Of a DNA stretch of 64,000 bases, positions 30,830 through 41,869 are shown piece by piece. The stretch covers positions 110,109,256-110,173,255 of the forward strand of contig OX352772.1 of assembly GCA_947095535.1 (NCBI GenBank). The letters are read 5' to 3'. The notes under the pieces are model-generated. The model was not told the DNA's origin and did no database searches. It worked only from the letters and a program-made list of their open reading frames with translations. The translations under genes and the position numbers were made by a program. This stretch comes from Poecilobothrus nobilitatus. Taxonomy: Eukaryota > Arthropoda > Insecta > Diptera > Dolichopodidae. Numbering within the stretch: the stretch's first letter is position 1; each line of letters opens with the position of its first letter.

Positions 30830-32689
30830 GTGGGGACAGACTTCGATGCTGAGCCGATCCATACCTTTGTCACTATATCTAGCGCGACTACTTTAAGGTG
30901 TTACAAAAGTAATGACAAATTTATTATATCCTTGAACATAGTTCATACTGGTATAAAAACCATTTCATACTTTATGTTCTAGTTCATATGAAAATATCTA
31001 CATACATATATATAATATTTAATAGGCTTATTCTACTCCATACAAAACTTTCGGTACCTATTTGCAAAAAATTAATTAACCAATTTTTGTGGAATAACAG
31101 TCACAAAAAAGCTTCTCTTATTTTTCAAGTAGCCATGTTTTTTTTTATATTCTCGCGATATTTCAGGTGAAAATAGGTAAAACATTTTCAGTTGTGATTC
31201 AATTTTTTTTTTACCAGAAACGTATATAAATTCATTCGCGGTTGCGGTTCAACAAACTAGCCGATTCACATGAAACTAAATTGAATTTTAAAGAAGAAAA
31301 GTTTTTATTTATTTTTTTTTATTATCTGTATTGCTGAGTAGACTAAACTTTTATTCAGTTTAAGCTTTCGGAACCTATTTGCAAAAAACTAATTAACCAA
31401 TTTTTAGTTTGCCTCAGAATTCAGTTTTTCTCTTTGTTTTCGACTTTTTTTTTCTCAACATCCCAATTTGAAATTATTAAATAAAGTGATTTTACTTTAA
31501 CTATGATGTGACTTGGTTGTTCATTATTTTTGTTTTCTTTTCTTGTTCGTTTTGTAAAAAAAAATGTATATACATACATACATATTATACATAATAAAAT
31601 CATTATACATGCAATTCAATTCAATATTCATTGGCTTATATTTCACGTAGCCTAGAAAGAACGACTAAAAACGTTTTCACGTGGACTCATTCAACCAGTT
31701 TACTGATCTATGTGTGTGTGAAAAAAATTCATTTTAAAATAAAAATTTGATGTGAGAGTGCATAAGAAAAGAAAGGAAGAAAAAAAATTGAATTCATATC
31801 TGATTTTTTTTTTTTTTTATAATTTTGTATGTATATACATATTATCATCTGTATTGCTGAGGCAACTAAACATTTTTGAAGATCAGCAATGATTTTAGTT
31901 GGCCTCGGAAGTCAGTCTCGCTCTTTCTTTGTTTTCGACTTTAATTCTCTCATAAGTTTTTTTCTCGATGTTAAAAAGATGTTAAAATTTTTCTTTTTTT
32001 TCAAAAATTTTCAACTTTGAACTACAATATCTCTAAAACGGCAGCACTTATCGTCATCAAATAAACGTGATAATATTCTACCTTAATTAAAAGTGGAATT
32101 AAATATATATATACCTAAAAGATCGCCAGATATAACGGTTTATTTACAAAAGACCAAAACAACAAGGACACCTTTAAAAGTCCTTTTCGTCCTTAATAGA
32201 TAATATGCACCATTAACGAAATATACTTTATGAAAGCTGGCAATACCAACTATATTTAGCATATAGTTATTTCGTCCTGCGCGGGTACAACGCTTCCTTC
32301 AGGAGAGCCGCTTTAAGATATAAGTTATTGACATTACTTAATACTAATTGCAGATAAGCATCAATTACATTTTAAAACATTTTGTTTAAAATTAATAATT
32401 TAAAATTTATGAATGAAAAGAAAAGCTAAATTGCATTTTTCTGTTATTATTATAGTTGAGTTTATTTATTTATGAAAATCAAATGAGTTAACATTTACAT
32501 TAACATTAACATAATACAAATGCTACGTCTCTTTAACATTAATATTAAAGTTAGCATTACGTAACATTAACACAATATTAACATTATGTCCATTTATGGA
32601 ACTCCTCCACTCCTTGACAAAAAACTCTGCTGAATCGTTAAAATTTGAAGCATACAGCTAATTGTAATTTTTTTTTTTGGCTTTCATTT
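30830..32689. other. AT-rich spacer with a partial ~530-bp duplication
   Basis: No gene. Phrases in 31270-31450 (CTGTATTGCTGAG, TTTCTTTGTTTTCGACTTT-like) recur in 31795-31950, and 'CCTATTTGCAAAAAAYTAATTAACCAATTTTT' (in part) occurs near 31060 and 31375. An ACATTA-rich tract lies at 32490-32590. A GC-richer patch, CGTCCTGCGCGGGTACAACG, is at 32273-32292 and has no assignment. Confidence 0.45.
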
Positions 32690-34027
32690 ATTTAGGAAGC
32701 TAGTTAGATATGGACATATATATATATTTTGAATCAGGATCATCTACTGATTCGATTTAACGATGTCCGTCCGTGAATCCGTCCGTTCGCACGTTAACTC
32801 AAAAACTAGTAAAGCTATCTTAAAAATGAAATGATGAAATTTAAATAGTAGGTTACTAATTACGAAAGGAAGGCTAATTCTGGACAAAACCGGTCAATTG
32901 GTTTGAATTCTGGAAGCTTCCGAATGATTTCGGGGCAAACAAGACTTTCTCCGAAAGCAACGAAGATAGAACGTTTAAATTTGGTACAATGATGTTGCTT
33001 CTAGCTTTATTTATGTCTCTGAAATTTAAGAGAATTTGATCCATGGGTTCGGATTTTGGAAGTTCTCCAAAACTAACGAGCCCAGAGCAAACGAGATTAT
33101 CTGCAAAACCCACAAAGATAAAACCATTAAATTTGGTGCAATAATGTGATTTCATGTTTGATTTAAGTCTCTAAAATTTTAGAGGGTTATTCCATGGGTT
33201 ATGATTTTGGAAGCTTCCGAACGAGCCCCAGAGCAAACGAGATTATCTCCAAAACCAACAAAGATGGACCCTTAAAATTTCGTACACTGGTGTTGTTTCA
33301 CGTTTTCTTTATGTCTATGAAATTTGAAAGGGTTTCGTCCATCATTTCGAATTTTAGAAACTTTCGAACGAGCCCCAGAGAAAACAAGATTATCTCCAAA
33401 ACCAACAAAGATAGAACCTTTGAATTTGGTACAATGGTGTTCTTTTGTGTTTTATTTATGTTTCTGAAAAGGAGGATTCGGTCTATGATTTCGGATTTTG
33501 AAAGCTTCCGAATAAGCCCCAGAGAAAACGAGTATATCTCCATAACCAATAAAGATAGAACCCTTATTTTTAGTACAAGGGTATTCTGTTATGTTTCCAT
33601 TTCTGTAACTGACATTTGAGAGAATTTGCACAATCGGTTCGTATTTTGAAAACTTCCGAATGTGTACAACAGCAAACGAGATTATCTCCAAAACCAACAA
33701 AATTAGAACCTTTAAATTTAGTACAATGGTGTTTTGGCATTGGCATGTTTTCTTTATGTCCCTGAGATGGTTTTGATGAATTGGAGTTGCAATTAGAGTA
33801 CAAGCCTCCTAAGGGCTAACAAGCTTATTTTCGAAATTAATCAAGATAGAAATTTTGTACAAGGGTGTACAAGGATGCCTCTTTTACGTTCCTGAAATTC
33901 GCGTTGAATAAGTAAGGAAAGAGGAGAATTTCGTGCAGCTGCTGGATTTTTAATTTAATTGGAATTGTTCGGGTGTAGGGTATTAATAAATTGCTTGCGT
34001 CGACTTACTGTTACATTTATTTGTTTC
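32690..34027. repeat. Dispersed repeat family H, copy 2 (5'-truncated, shorter array)
   Basis: It starts within the family at GGAAGCTAGTTAGATATGG, lacks the terminal ATACCCTACAC hairpin, has about five or six of the tandem units and ends in GGGTGTAGGGTATTAATAA followed by the TTGCTTGCGTCGACTT end. No coding capacity. Confidence 0.78.
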
Positions 34028-34029
34028 AA

Positions 34030-34793
34030 ATTAGAATAACTTCGGTTTAGTTTAAGATAACAAAAATTTATTTTTGTTTTTCATTATTTTTTTTTTTTTT
34101 GTAATAAAAAACTATCTAAAATTTTGATAATGATAATCAAATTTAAAATTATTCTAAACTAAAATATTGGAGAAATATCATATTTTATAGTAACAAGACA
34201 GAATGTAAACCAACGGTCATAAAAAGGACAATATAAAAGTTTTAGAGTTGTGACTTGCACCAAAATTTGAAAATTTTCTTTAAATTTCATAATATAAGAA
34301 AAGTGTGAAAAATAAAAGAGACACTTTCATCAATTTTTAATGAACTCTACAAAATTAAGAAAACGATTAACACATGTAAAATTATAAAGCAAAAATGAAA
34401 TGTAATTTCATTAATTATGTAATTCAAACAACTAGTCTATACAATGCAATGGTCTATGTGGAATTCAAAAAATATGGTTTTTAAAAATATTAAGATAAGT
34501 ACAAATTTGACACATAATGTATTTCTATATTAAATCTTTGTATAAAAGGTGACCATGTTATGGTGACTTTGATCTGGAATAAAGGTTTTTTGGAAATGTA
34601 TGTTCTTCTGAAAATTCCAGGTTAAAAATACAATGGTAACTAAACAATTTAAGCTACTGATCAAGCTCGTCATTTTATTTTTTTAAGGGTGACTACGCTT
34701 ACCAAGCCATCGTGCCCAAGATGAATTTTAATTATCTTAGACAGTAATAATTTTGCTGACGGAAAGTTGTTATCATTAATTGTAAATAACCTA
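34030..34793. other. AT-rich spacer left of the second Polinton
   Basis: No gene or recognised repeat in this 760-base stretch. It is ordinary AT-rich sequence with a T-run at 34090-34101. Confidence 0.4.
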
Positions 34794-34860
34794 AGTAGGT
34801 AACCTTGCACTTTGGGATGGGAAAAAATCAACCCATATCGCACGACATACTGACCTTTAT
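34794..34860. repeat. Terminal inverted repeat start of Polinton 2
   Basis: About 55-60 bases match the outer end of Polinton 1 (AGTAGGTA, CTTGCACTTTGGGATGGGAAAAAAT, CCCATATCGCACGAC). Beyond about 34855 the similarity stops, so this belongs to a related but distinct family or has diverged. The flanking hexamer would be AACCTA (34788-34793); its partner is not in the window. Confidence 0.75.
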
Positions 34861-36747
34861 TTTGATTGGTAGGTTTAATGTAGGGCATGCTTAGTTAATA
34901 GATCAAGAACTTGTTTTGATTGTTTTGGTTTAGCTTTTAAGTTAGGTTGTATGTGTGGGTTGTTAACATATAAGTCCCAAATTGTTGTATACTAGGAAGG
35001 GAAGTCAAGTGTTAAGAAATTTAAGGTAGGTCGGCTCTTAATAAATAAAATTGTATACCTGGTTTAAATACTATGCGCACATATAAAAGTAGTAAGAAAA
35101 TTTCTTATATGAAAATAACAAAAAGAAAAATTTTTTTTATTTTTAAATCTACAGAGCATATTTTTAAAATTGAAAACAAAAAAATTTTGCAGTCGAAATG
35201 AAAATAAAAACTTGTTCGTATGTACCTATCTACCTTGCTTTAAAAATGTGCTTTAAAAAACAAAAAAAAATTAAGACTTAAAATAAATTTTTAAATTTAA
35301 ATTTCTAGTTTTAAAAGAAAAAGAATTAAAACTTTTTTGTTTTATACGCAAATGTAAATGTCTAATTTTGCATACAAAGGAAACGAAAATGTGTAGAGTA
35401 AAAAAAAAAAGTAAGACTTAAAATTTTTCCAAACATTCTAGTTTTAAAAGAAAAAAAATTAAGACTTGTTTTTGTTATTGTTAAATTAATATACGAATAT
35501 ACAAATCACTAGTTATCTAGTCTAGTAAGGAATTGAAATAATATCTGTTTTATTTAATGCACATGTGTTACGTTAGTAAACTCCACCAATATTGTTAATA
35601 AGATCAAAGACTTAATAAATAATATTGAAGTAAAAATGTAAATTACGAAATTAACAGAAATATATTATTGTAACTTAATACTTAATATAATTGAACTTAA
35701 ACTTATTTCAATGAACTTAAGTAAACCTAAATAACTGTAACTTAAATCGTAATATGATATTCCTTATGAATGAACTTAAATCTATTTCATTAATGTATTT
35801 CATTGAACTTTAATAAACCTAAATTATGAACTTCAATTATTGCATAAGTAAAAACGTTTAAACATAACCAATTAATATAAATAATATAAACGTGGCATAT
35901 TTTCATACACAGGTTCAATATATTGTAAATGGATTATTTTGCTAATTTTGTAATATTTGTTATACTTATAAAAACCAATTGTAAATGGGGGCCTCGGTGG
36001 CCTAGTGGGTAAGAGCGTATAAAATACGCTGTAAAGACCGAGGGAGTGTGGGTTCGAATCCCACAAACGTCGTAAGAGTTATTATCCTTTACGACATTTA
36101 CAGTCACGCCTGAACAGGAAAGGCTGTGTAATTTCCTGTCCACATTTATGTTCATTAAAAAACAAAAAAAAATTGTAAACTTTAAAAATTTAGTCTTAAG
36201 CATCAAATTTAAAAACACGATAAATAAAAGTAATTTAACGAAAATTTACTTGTTTTAATTTTTGAAATAATTATTTTTTTTTTATAATAATAACTAAGTT
36301 ATTATTTAATTCAAATAATATTTAATTTAAAGGTAAGCAAAAACAAATCTATTTTGATTTTTAGTCGTTGGATATAAGAAGAATAAAATGTAAAAGTTGA
36401 ATGATTATAGTATGATAGTAAGTTGCTGGTCTTAAAAAATTACAATATACAAGTAATATCGAGTTTATGTTAAGAATTTATTGTGAATTTATTAAGATTC
36501 TGAAAAATGAAATGATCATAAAAGAAATCGAAAGTATAGAATTGTATATACTTAGTATAGATATGTTAATAATGTCTACTTTTACTTGTAGAATTTTTTT
36601 TTTGTTTAAATTTTTATTACATTCTTAAAAATTTTAATTCAATATTCAAACAAATATTTTTACAATTAAAATGTGCAAATTTAAGTGAATACTATTTTGA
36701 TTTACTTATCAACACGTGCTGTTATATCCACACTGTAAAGAACTAAA
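34861..36747. other. Subterminal non-coding region of Polinton 2, with repeats and a SINE
   Basis: No gene. Two units of about 135 bases (TTCTAGTTTTAAAAGAAAAA and AAGTAAGACTTAAAAT words) lie at 35270-35480, and ACTTAAA/GAACTTAA words recur at 35690-35830. These resemble the subterminal direct repeats of Polinton 1 in position but not in sequence. The SINE 35987-36168 sits inside. Confidence 0.5.
35987..36168 (+). mobile_element. tRNA-derived SINE, copy 2, with target duplication
   Basis: The head GGCCTCGGTGGCCTAGTGGG (A box) and GTGGGTTCGAATCCCAC (a perfect T-arm and B box) are well kept. The body matches copy 1 and ends in an A-rich tail. AATTGTAAA occurs just before the element (35977-35985) and just after the tail (36170-36178), a clean 9-base target duplication. 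Confidence 0.88.
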
Positions 36748-37775
36748 TTAAAATTTCATTTTTCCGATTTTGGTTGATTTTTTTTTTATTTCGGGAATCG
36801 TAAGTACATCATGATTTTTATTTCGACGAATATTTTCTGAAATGACGTATGTGTCTACACTATTCAATAAATTTAAAACTGCTTCCTTTCTGCTATTAAA
36901 ATTAATTTTTAGAGAAGCTTCATAACCAAAAGCGAATCCTTTAACTTTACAAATAATTATTTCAGTATTATTTTCTGTACTGTAAAATTTGTAGCCGTAG
37001 TTCTTGGGACCACCACATACAAATTCTGTAATATAACTTCCTATTCCATAACATTCTAATTCATCAGTCATGTCTCCTATAAATTCGCCTATTTCTGGTG
37101 AATATTCTCCTTCTCGGCTAATATACAACACTGAAATCCTGTCACAATATAATACTCTACTATCTAGCTTCTCTAGGTAACTGTAAAATTGAAGACGATA
37201 TACTTCCAGCTAACCACTATATTTTCTTCATTTACTGGAAATATGTGACATACTTCTACAGAGGGGTTTGTTATTAATTCGTAAAGTTTAAAAGGTTGAT
37301 TTGAGAAACCACCATTATAGGTTTGTTGTTGATTTTCCCTTTGTCTAAATTTTCCCCAGAATGAGTTTAAAATAATCTTATCAAAATATCTTAAAGCAGG
37401 ATTTTTAACTACTTTATCGTATTCTAATTGAATTTCCTCCTTTTCAAAAAAACTATCAATATATTCTTCCTTTTCTTTTTGAGTCTGAAATTTTATTGGC
37501 CTCCCAGAAGCTTCTTGTTCAATCTTTATAAATTTGTTCATCATTTTAGTGAATTAAACATCAATACCATTACATACAATTGTCATATTGTCATATTTTA
37601 CTATTTCGTATTCCCAAACTTCATAAATATTTAAAAATTTATACCCTTTATCAATTACTTTTTTAATTTCATCAATTACCCAACTTCCTACTAATGCTCT
37701 TTCATCGTCTGTATGTTCACAGTATTCTCCTTGATATTTTTGTTCACTACTAGTGTTACATAGTGAGAACATCAA
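36748..37775 (-). pseudogene. polB: Polinton 2 DNA polymerase B, C-terminal part
   Basis: Pieces at 37775-37554 (ERALVGSWVIDEIKKVI), 37544-37173 (motif B ILNSFWGKFRQ) and 37131-36748 (ISREGEYSPEIGEFIGDMTDELECYGIGSYI) align in order with the C-terminal third of the Polinton 1 polymerase. Motif C is ruined: the catalytic YxDTD reads YCDRI around 37135-37160. The upstream part of the gene is found at 41870-44616, separated by an inserted LINE and DDE element. Confidence 0.88.
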
Positions 37776-39830
37776 TTTATTTATTTTATTTATTTATATT
37801 AATATTCTCAAAGAGCCCATTCGCTTGTACAGAGTATACAATATTAATTTTCTAAAAAAAAATCAAACTAGTTGATTTTACAACAACTTATACAAATAAC
37901 TTCAGTGTTAAAAACAAGTATTCTTCAAAATATATAAACCTTAAGAGCTAATCCCAGACATTGTCTCTCATATTTCTAATTTAATTCATGGCCATAAAAA
38001 TATATATTTTTTTTTGATTTAACCTATACATGTTACAACCTATACCTACTAATTGATTTAAATTAGTTTTAATAATTCATTTTTTACTCTCTTTGTAAAT
38101 ACTTTTATATTTTCAATCTCTTTAAATTCACTATCAAGGCCAATCTCCGGCATTCCTAATGTTGTAAGTGTGTCGTTAATTATTTATTGTAATGTTGACG
38201 TTGGAGTTTATTTTATTTTTTACCATTAAGTGAACTTGCACTATTAATTTATATTTTGTACTTTGTTAACAGGTCCAGTGGTAAAATTGTATGATTAGTT
38301 TGTATGTTTCGTGTTGATGTCCTTTGATCGTACTGATATAAGTTTTTTATTGCTCTATTCTGAATTTTTTGTATTTTGTTCCGATCTATATCATATGTAT
38401 TGTACCAAACTTGTATAGCGTGTATTAACCAACTATGAAACATGCTATAATACATCGAAATATTAATATTATTTGGCACCCTTTTACCAAAATACTTAAA
38501 TATCCCAGCGATTCTACTCGCTTTCTCAAACGCCTTTTTAATATCGAAAAACACCACTGCGACTCTTTTTCCCTTATCTATATTTTTTTCTGTATAGTCG
38601 ACACTAGATCAAATAATGCTGTTTGTGCATTTTAGTTCCTTTTATATCTGTATTGCCTGCTCCTTATTAAATTATCATGACTTAAGTATACCATAAGCAG
38701 CTCGTTTACATACGTTTCAATGATTTTGGTAAAAGTAGTGCTGATAAAAATAGGTCTATAGTTATTTATATCTTTTAAGTTTTCTTTGTTTTTTAAGATT
38801 GGTATTATTTTGTTTATTTTTGATATATCCGGCATTACCTCTTGCTGTAGTGATAAATTAATAAGTTCAACCAGGTTTTCAGCCAATTCCTCCTTGCACT
38901 CTTTAATGATTGACTGTGTGATCCCATCTGACCCGTCAGCCTTTGAGTTGGAGAGATTATTAATTAATTTCAATACTTTGTCGATTTTTATTAATTTGAA
39001 CTTGAATTCCCCCTTGGTTCTTATCTTTGTAAAATATATCATATTCAGATTTTCAGCATTTTTTTTCGCCGACATTGCAATATTGATTGAACTCATTTAA
39101 TTTTTCCAGTTTTTCTTTTTATTTAAAATTGCTCCATCATAAAATTCATACTTTTTGCAATATTGTCCTTAACCATTTCCTGTATATATTTCCAATATTT
39201 CTTCGCATCTTCATCCACTTTCATAAGTCTTTCTTCATCATACATTTCTTGTTTTCTTCTCTTAAGCGTCGTGAATCTGTTCAACCAGTACAGTTATTTT
39301 GTCTATAAGTATTCGGAGTTCCTATTTTTTATATATTTTTTGTACCAGTAATTTTTCCTCTCAATCATTACAATACAATCTTTATCTATCCACGGGTATA
39401 CATACTTTTTCTTTGTTTTATTCATTCTCTTAACTACAGTAGCGCCATCAATCATTTTTTTTACGCTAGATGTCAGCTTAGTCGCATAATTGTTATTGTC
39501 TTATTCGTTAACATGTAAATTTTTCAGCTGAGTTTTGACATTATCACTAATCATAATTTTTTTTTGTACTTGTTTTTGTTTATTATTCTTTACTTTTAGG
39601 TTAATTATTTCAACAACAATTCCAAGATGATCCGATATATCATGATTGAATGTTGAGATGAATATTTCTACCCTAGGATTATTTGTTAATACATGATCAA
39701 GGTAAATCTTAGATTGTGGTCTTGTTGTAGTGCTGTTGCAGAAAGTGAAACCATTTGACTTACTTAATTAATTTGTTTTACTTCTTCTGAAAACTTAAAT
39801 CGTTTAATACTATATTTTTTTAATGGAGTT
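37776..39830 (-). mobile_element. LINE inserted in the Polinton 2 polymerase, internally deleted
   Basis: The element is on the minus strand. Its 3' tail is the TTTATTTATTTTATTTAT tract at 37777-37796 (AATAAA repeats on its own strand). Coding remnants are an endonuclease C-terminus (SKIYLDHVLTNN, DHLGIVVE at about 39600-39700), reverse transcriptase fingers (39096-38632: NSKADGSDGITQ, INNYRPIFIST) and motif A plus thumb (38557-38249: VFFDIKKAFEK, then NISMYYSMFHSWLIHAIQVWYN). The palm with the YxDD box is missing. The right boundary is uncertain, near 39800. Confidence 0.75.
38249..39780 (-). pseudogene. LINE endonuclease-reverse transcriptase remnant
   Basis: From the 5' side (right): end of an EEP endonuclease domain (HDISDHLGIVVEI), connector (YPWIDKDC, RRKQEMYDEERL), reverse transcriptase fingers and motif A (FFDIKKAF). 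A deletion next removes motifs B to C, and the C-terminal region follows. Frames are disrupted near 39100, 39300, 39500 and 38600. It resembles the LINE at 6510-8657 in general plan (Jockey-like), but they are not close copies. Confidence 0.7.
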
Positions 39831-41019
39831 TAAAGACAATTGCGTTATTTGATGCACTCCAATGACACGAAATAAAGTAATAAGGCTGTTATCATGCAGA
39901 TATCTACTGCATACAAAGTGTCAACGAGATATGAACAATGTGCCGGATGCCACATGTCCTATTTGCAGAGCTGTTCTGACTGGAACTGAAACACAGAACG
40001 AAAAAAGTACAAAAAAAATACTAATGCAGATCGTGAAAGAATCGTAAATTGTGCCAATAAAGGTGATGATTGGGTGTCTTTGGCTTCGACGTTGGACATC
40101 AAGTACAAGACCGCGTTTCATTGGATTCGTTCAGGGCGTGACAAAATTGTAGCACAAGGAGGTATAAAACATAGAATTTTGAATGAGGCACAAATTGATT
40201 CGCTTGTTTCATGGGTAGAAGAGGATTGCAGCTGTATATTGCAGGAATTAAAACAAAAAATATTGATCAAATTCAACATATCGATATCTGTGTCACAGTA
40301 GGCAATTACCTAGAAGGCAGGCTCTTCACTACGAAGAAAGTTCATAATGAATCTTGCACTATGAACTCTGACGTAAATAAAAGTAAAAGAGCAGAATATG
40401 TTCAAAGTTGGAATAACTATATTCAACAAGGGAAATAGATTGTTTGGATAGATAAAACCAATTTCAATTTGTTTTGCCGCCGGACAAGGGGTCTTGCAGT
40501 AGCTGGTACCAGAGTAGTTCAACTACTCTCATCCGCACGAGCCCCTAACATCCATTTGATAGAAGCAATCTCTACTGCAGGAGTTGTTTCAATGTAGCGA
40601 ATAAGGGGTTCATTTACCGCCTATCTAGCAAATGCGTGGGTGACAAAAATGATGCAACACTGGCAAGACATTGGAAATGAACTTGAAGATTTGGCAATTG
40701 TTTCAGACAACGCACCTTGCCATTCAAACCTGGAAACAGTTATTAATGGGACTACAATGTCTCTGCTGCGGCTACGGCCATATTCGCCAATCCTATTAAC
40801 ACTATTTGGTCAAAGGTGAAAGCTTACGCTAAAAATAATATTAGAATACCCAGTGTTACAGGTCCTGGTGTTATGGAACAAAGATTGGTATACTTGGAGG
40901 AGATTATAGATCAAGCAAAGAACAGTGTAGCAGGAGGTGATTGTGCTCGTGCCGTACAACATTGTTCAATCCATCAAGTTGCCGCTTTAGCAATGAATGA
41001 CATGTCTGTTGGTAGCTAA
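39823..41019 (+). pseudogene. RING finger frame followed by a Tc1/IS630-type DDE transposase, broken
   Basis: From ATG 39823 the first frame has a RING-like pattern: CVI then TGA, SCRYLLHTKC, and CPICRAVL (39850-39970). A one-step frame change near 40020 leads into a helix-turn-helix region (WVSLASTLDIKYKTAFHWIRSG), then in a third frame NYLEGRLFTTKK, WIDKTNFNLFCRR (first Asp), RGSFTAYLANAWV, IVSDNAPCHSN (second Asp) and RPYSP. The site of the third acidic residue reads NPIN after another shift, so the catalytic Glu seems lost. The C-terminus is GPGVMEQRLVYLEEII...CARAVQH. The DDE part belongs to the DDE_3 group common in invertebrates. Whether the RING is truly part of the element is uncertain. 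Confidence 0.72.
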
Positions 41020-41869
41020 AGTGAAAGTTCGTTTATTACTTTGATATAATATTTATTCTTCAAAATTTTGATTATTTGTTTTATTTAAATTATATTTCTG
41101 TTGTTGTTATCCTTGTATTATTGTTATCCTTGATCGTTTATTATTTGTGCTTTGTAAAAAAATCAATTGTTAATTATAATTCAGAAAAATTCAATATTTA
41201 TCTACATAATTGAGAAAATAAATTCACCAAATATTTTCAATTGGATCTTTCATTACGGAATAAATATCCTCCTCACCGCAACACACATACTGTCGTCTCA
41301 TTTATTACTACATATTTCAATGGTAAGTTGTGTTATCTACCGCAATCTCTAAAAACTGACCAAGTGATTTTTACCTAACATTGGCTAACTATGAAGTAAA
41401 TTAACATCTTCTACGCTCCATACATAAAATTCCTGTTGTAGAAATTGCTGTAATTTGACGAATGTCGAAATGTTCTGAATTACAATTAATACTTTCTGAA
41501 TTACAATTTATATTTTCTGAACTACAATTGATACTTTCTGAATTACAATTGATACTTTCTGAATTACAATTGATACTTTCTGAATTACAATTGACTAATC
41601 TGAATTACAACTAATACTTTCTGAATTACAATTGGAAAAGGTGTAGACAGGCAGATTTTCTTCTTGTAGTACTTGAATTGTGTTGCTGTTTGCTGATTAT
41701 TTTATTGCCATTTTTTACCCAAACAAATTCGATTTTCTTCTTTTTTTCTAAATAACTGGCTTTCTTAAATAACAAGCTGAAATGTGATGTTAACTTGTGG
41801 TTAGTAAACATGATATTTCATTATTTTAATATTTATAGAATATTTTTTAAAGGTTAATATTGATGGTAA
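41020..41869. other. Non-coding tail of the insertion in the polymerase gene
   Basis: AT-rich sequence between the DDE transposase and the resumption of the polymerase gene near 41870. It includes the 21-base minisatellite at 41465-41636. I do not find the inverted ends expected for a Tc1-type element. Confidence 0.45.
41465..41636. repeat. 21-bp minisatellite, about eight copies
   Basis: The unit TCTGAATTACAATTGATACTT is repeated with few changes. It codes for nothing recognisable. Confidence 0.85.
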
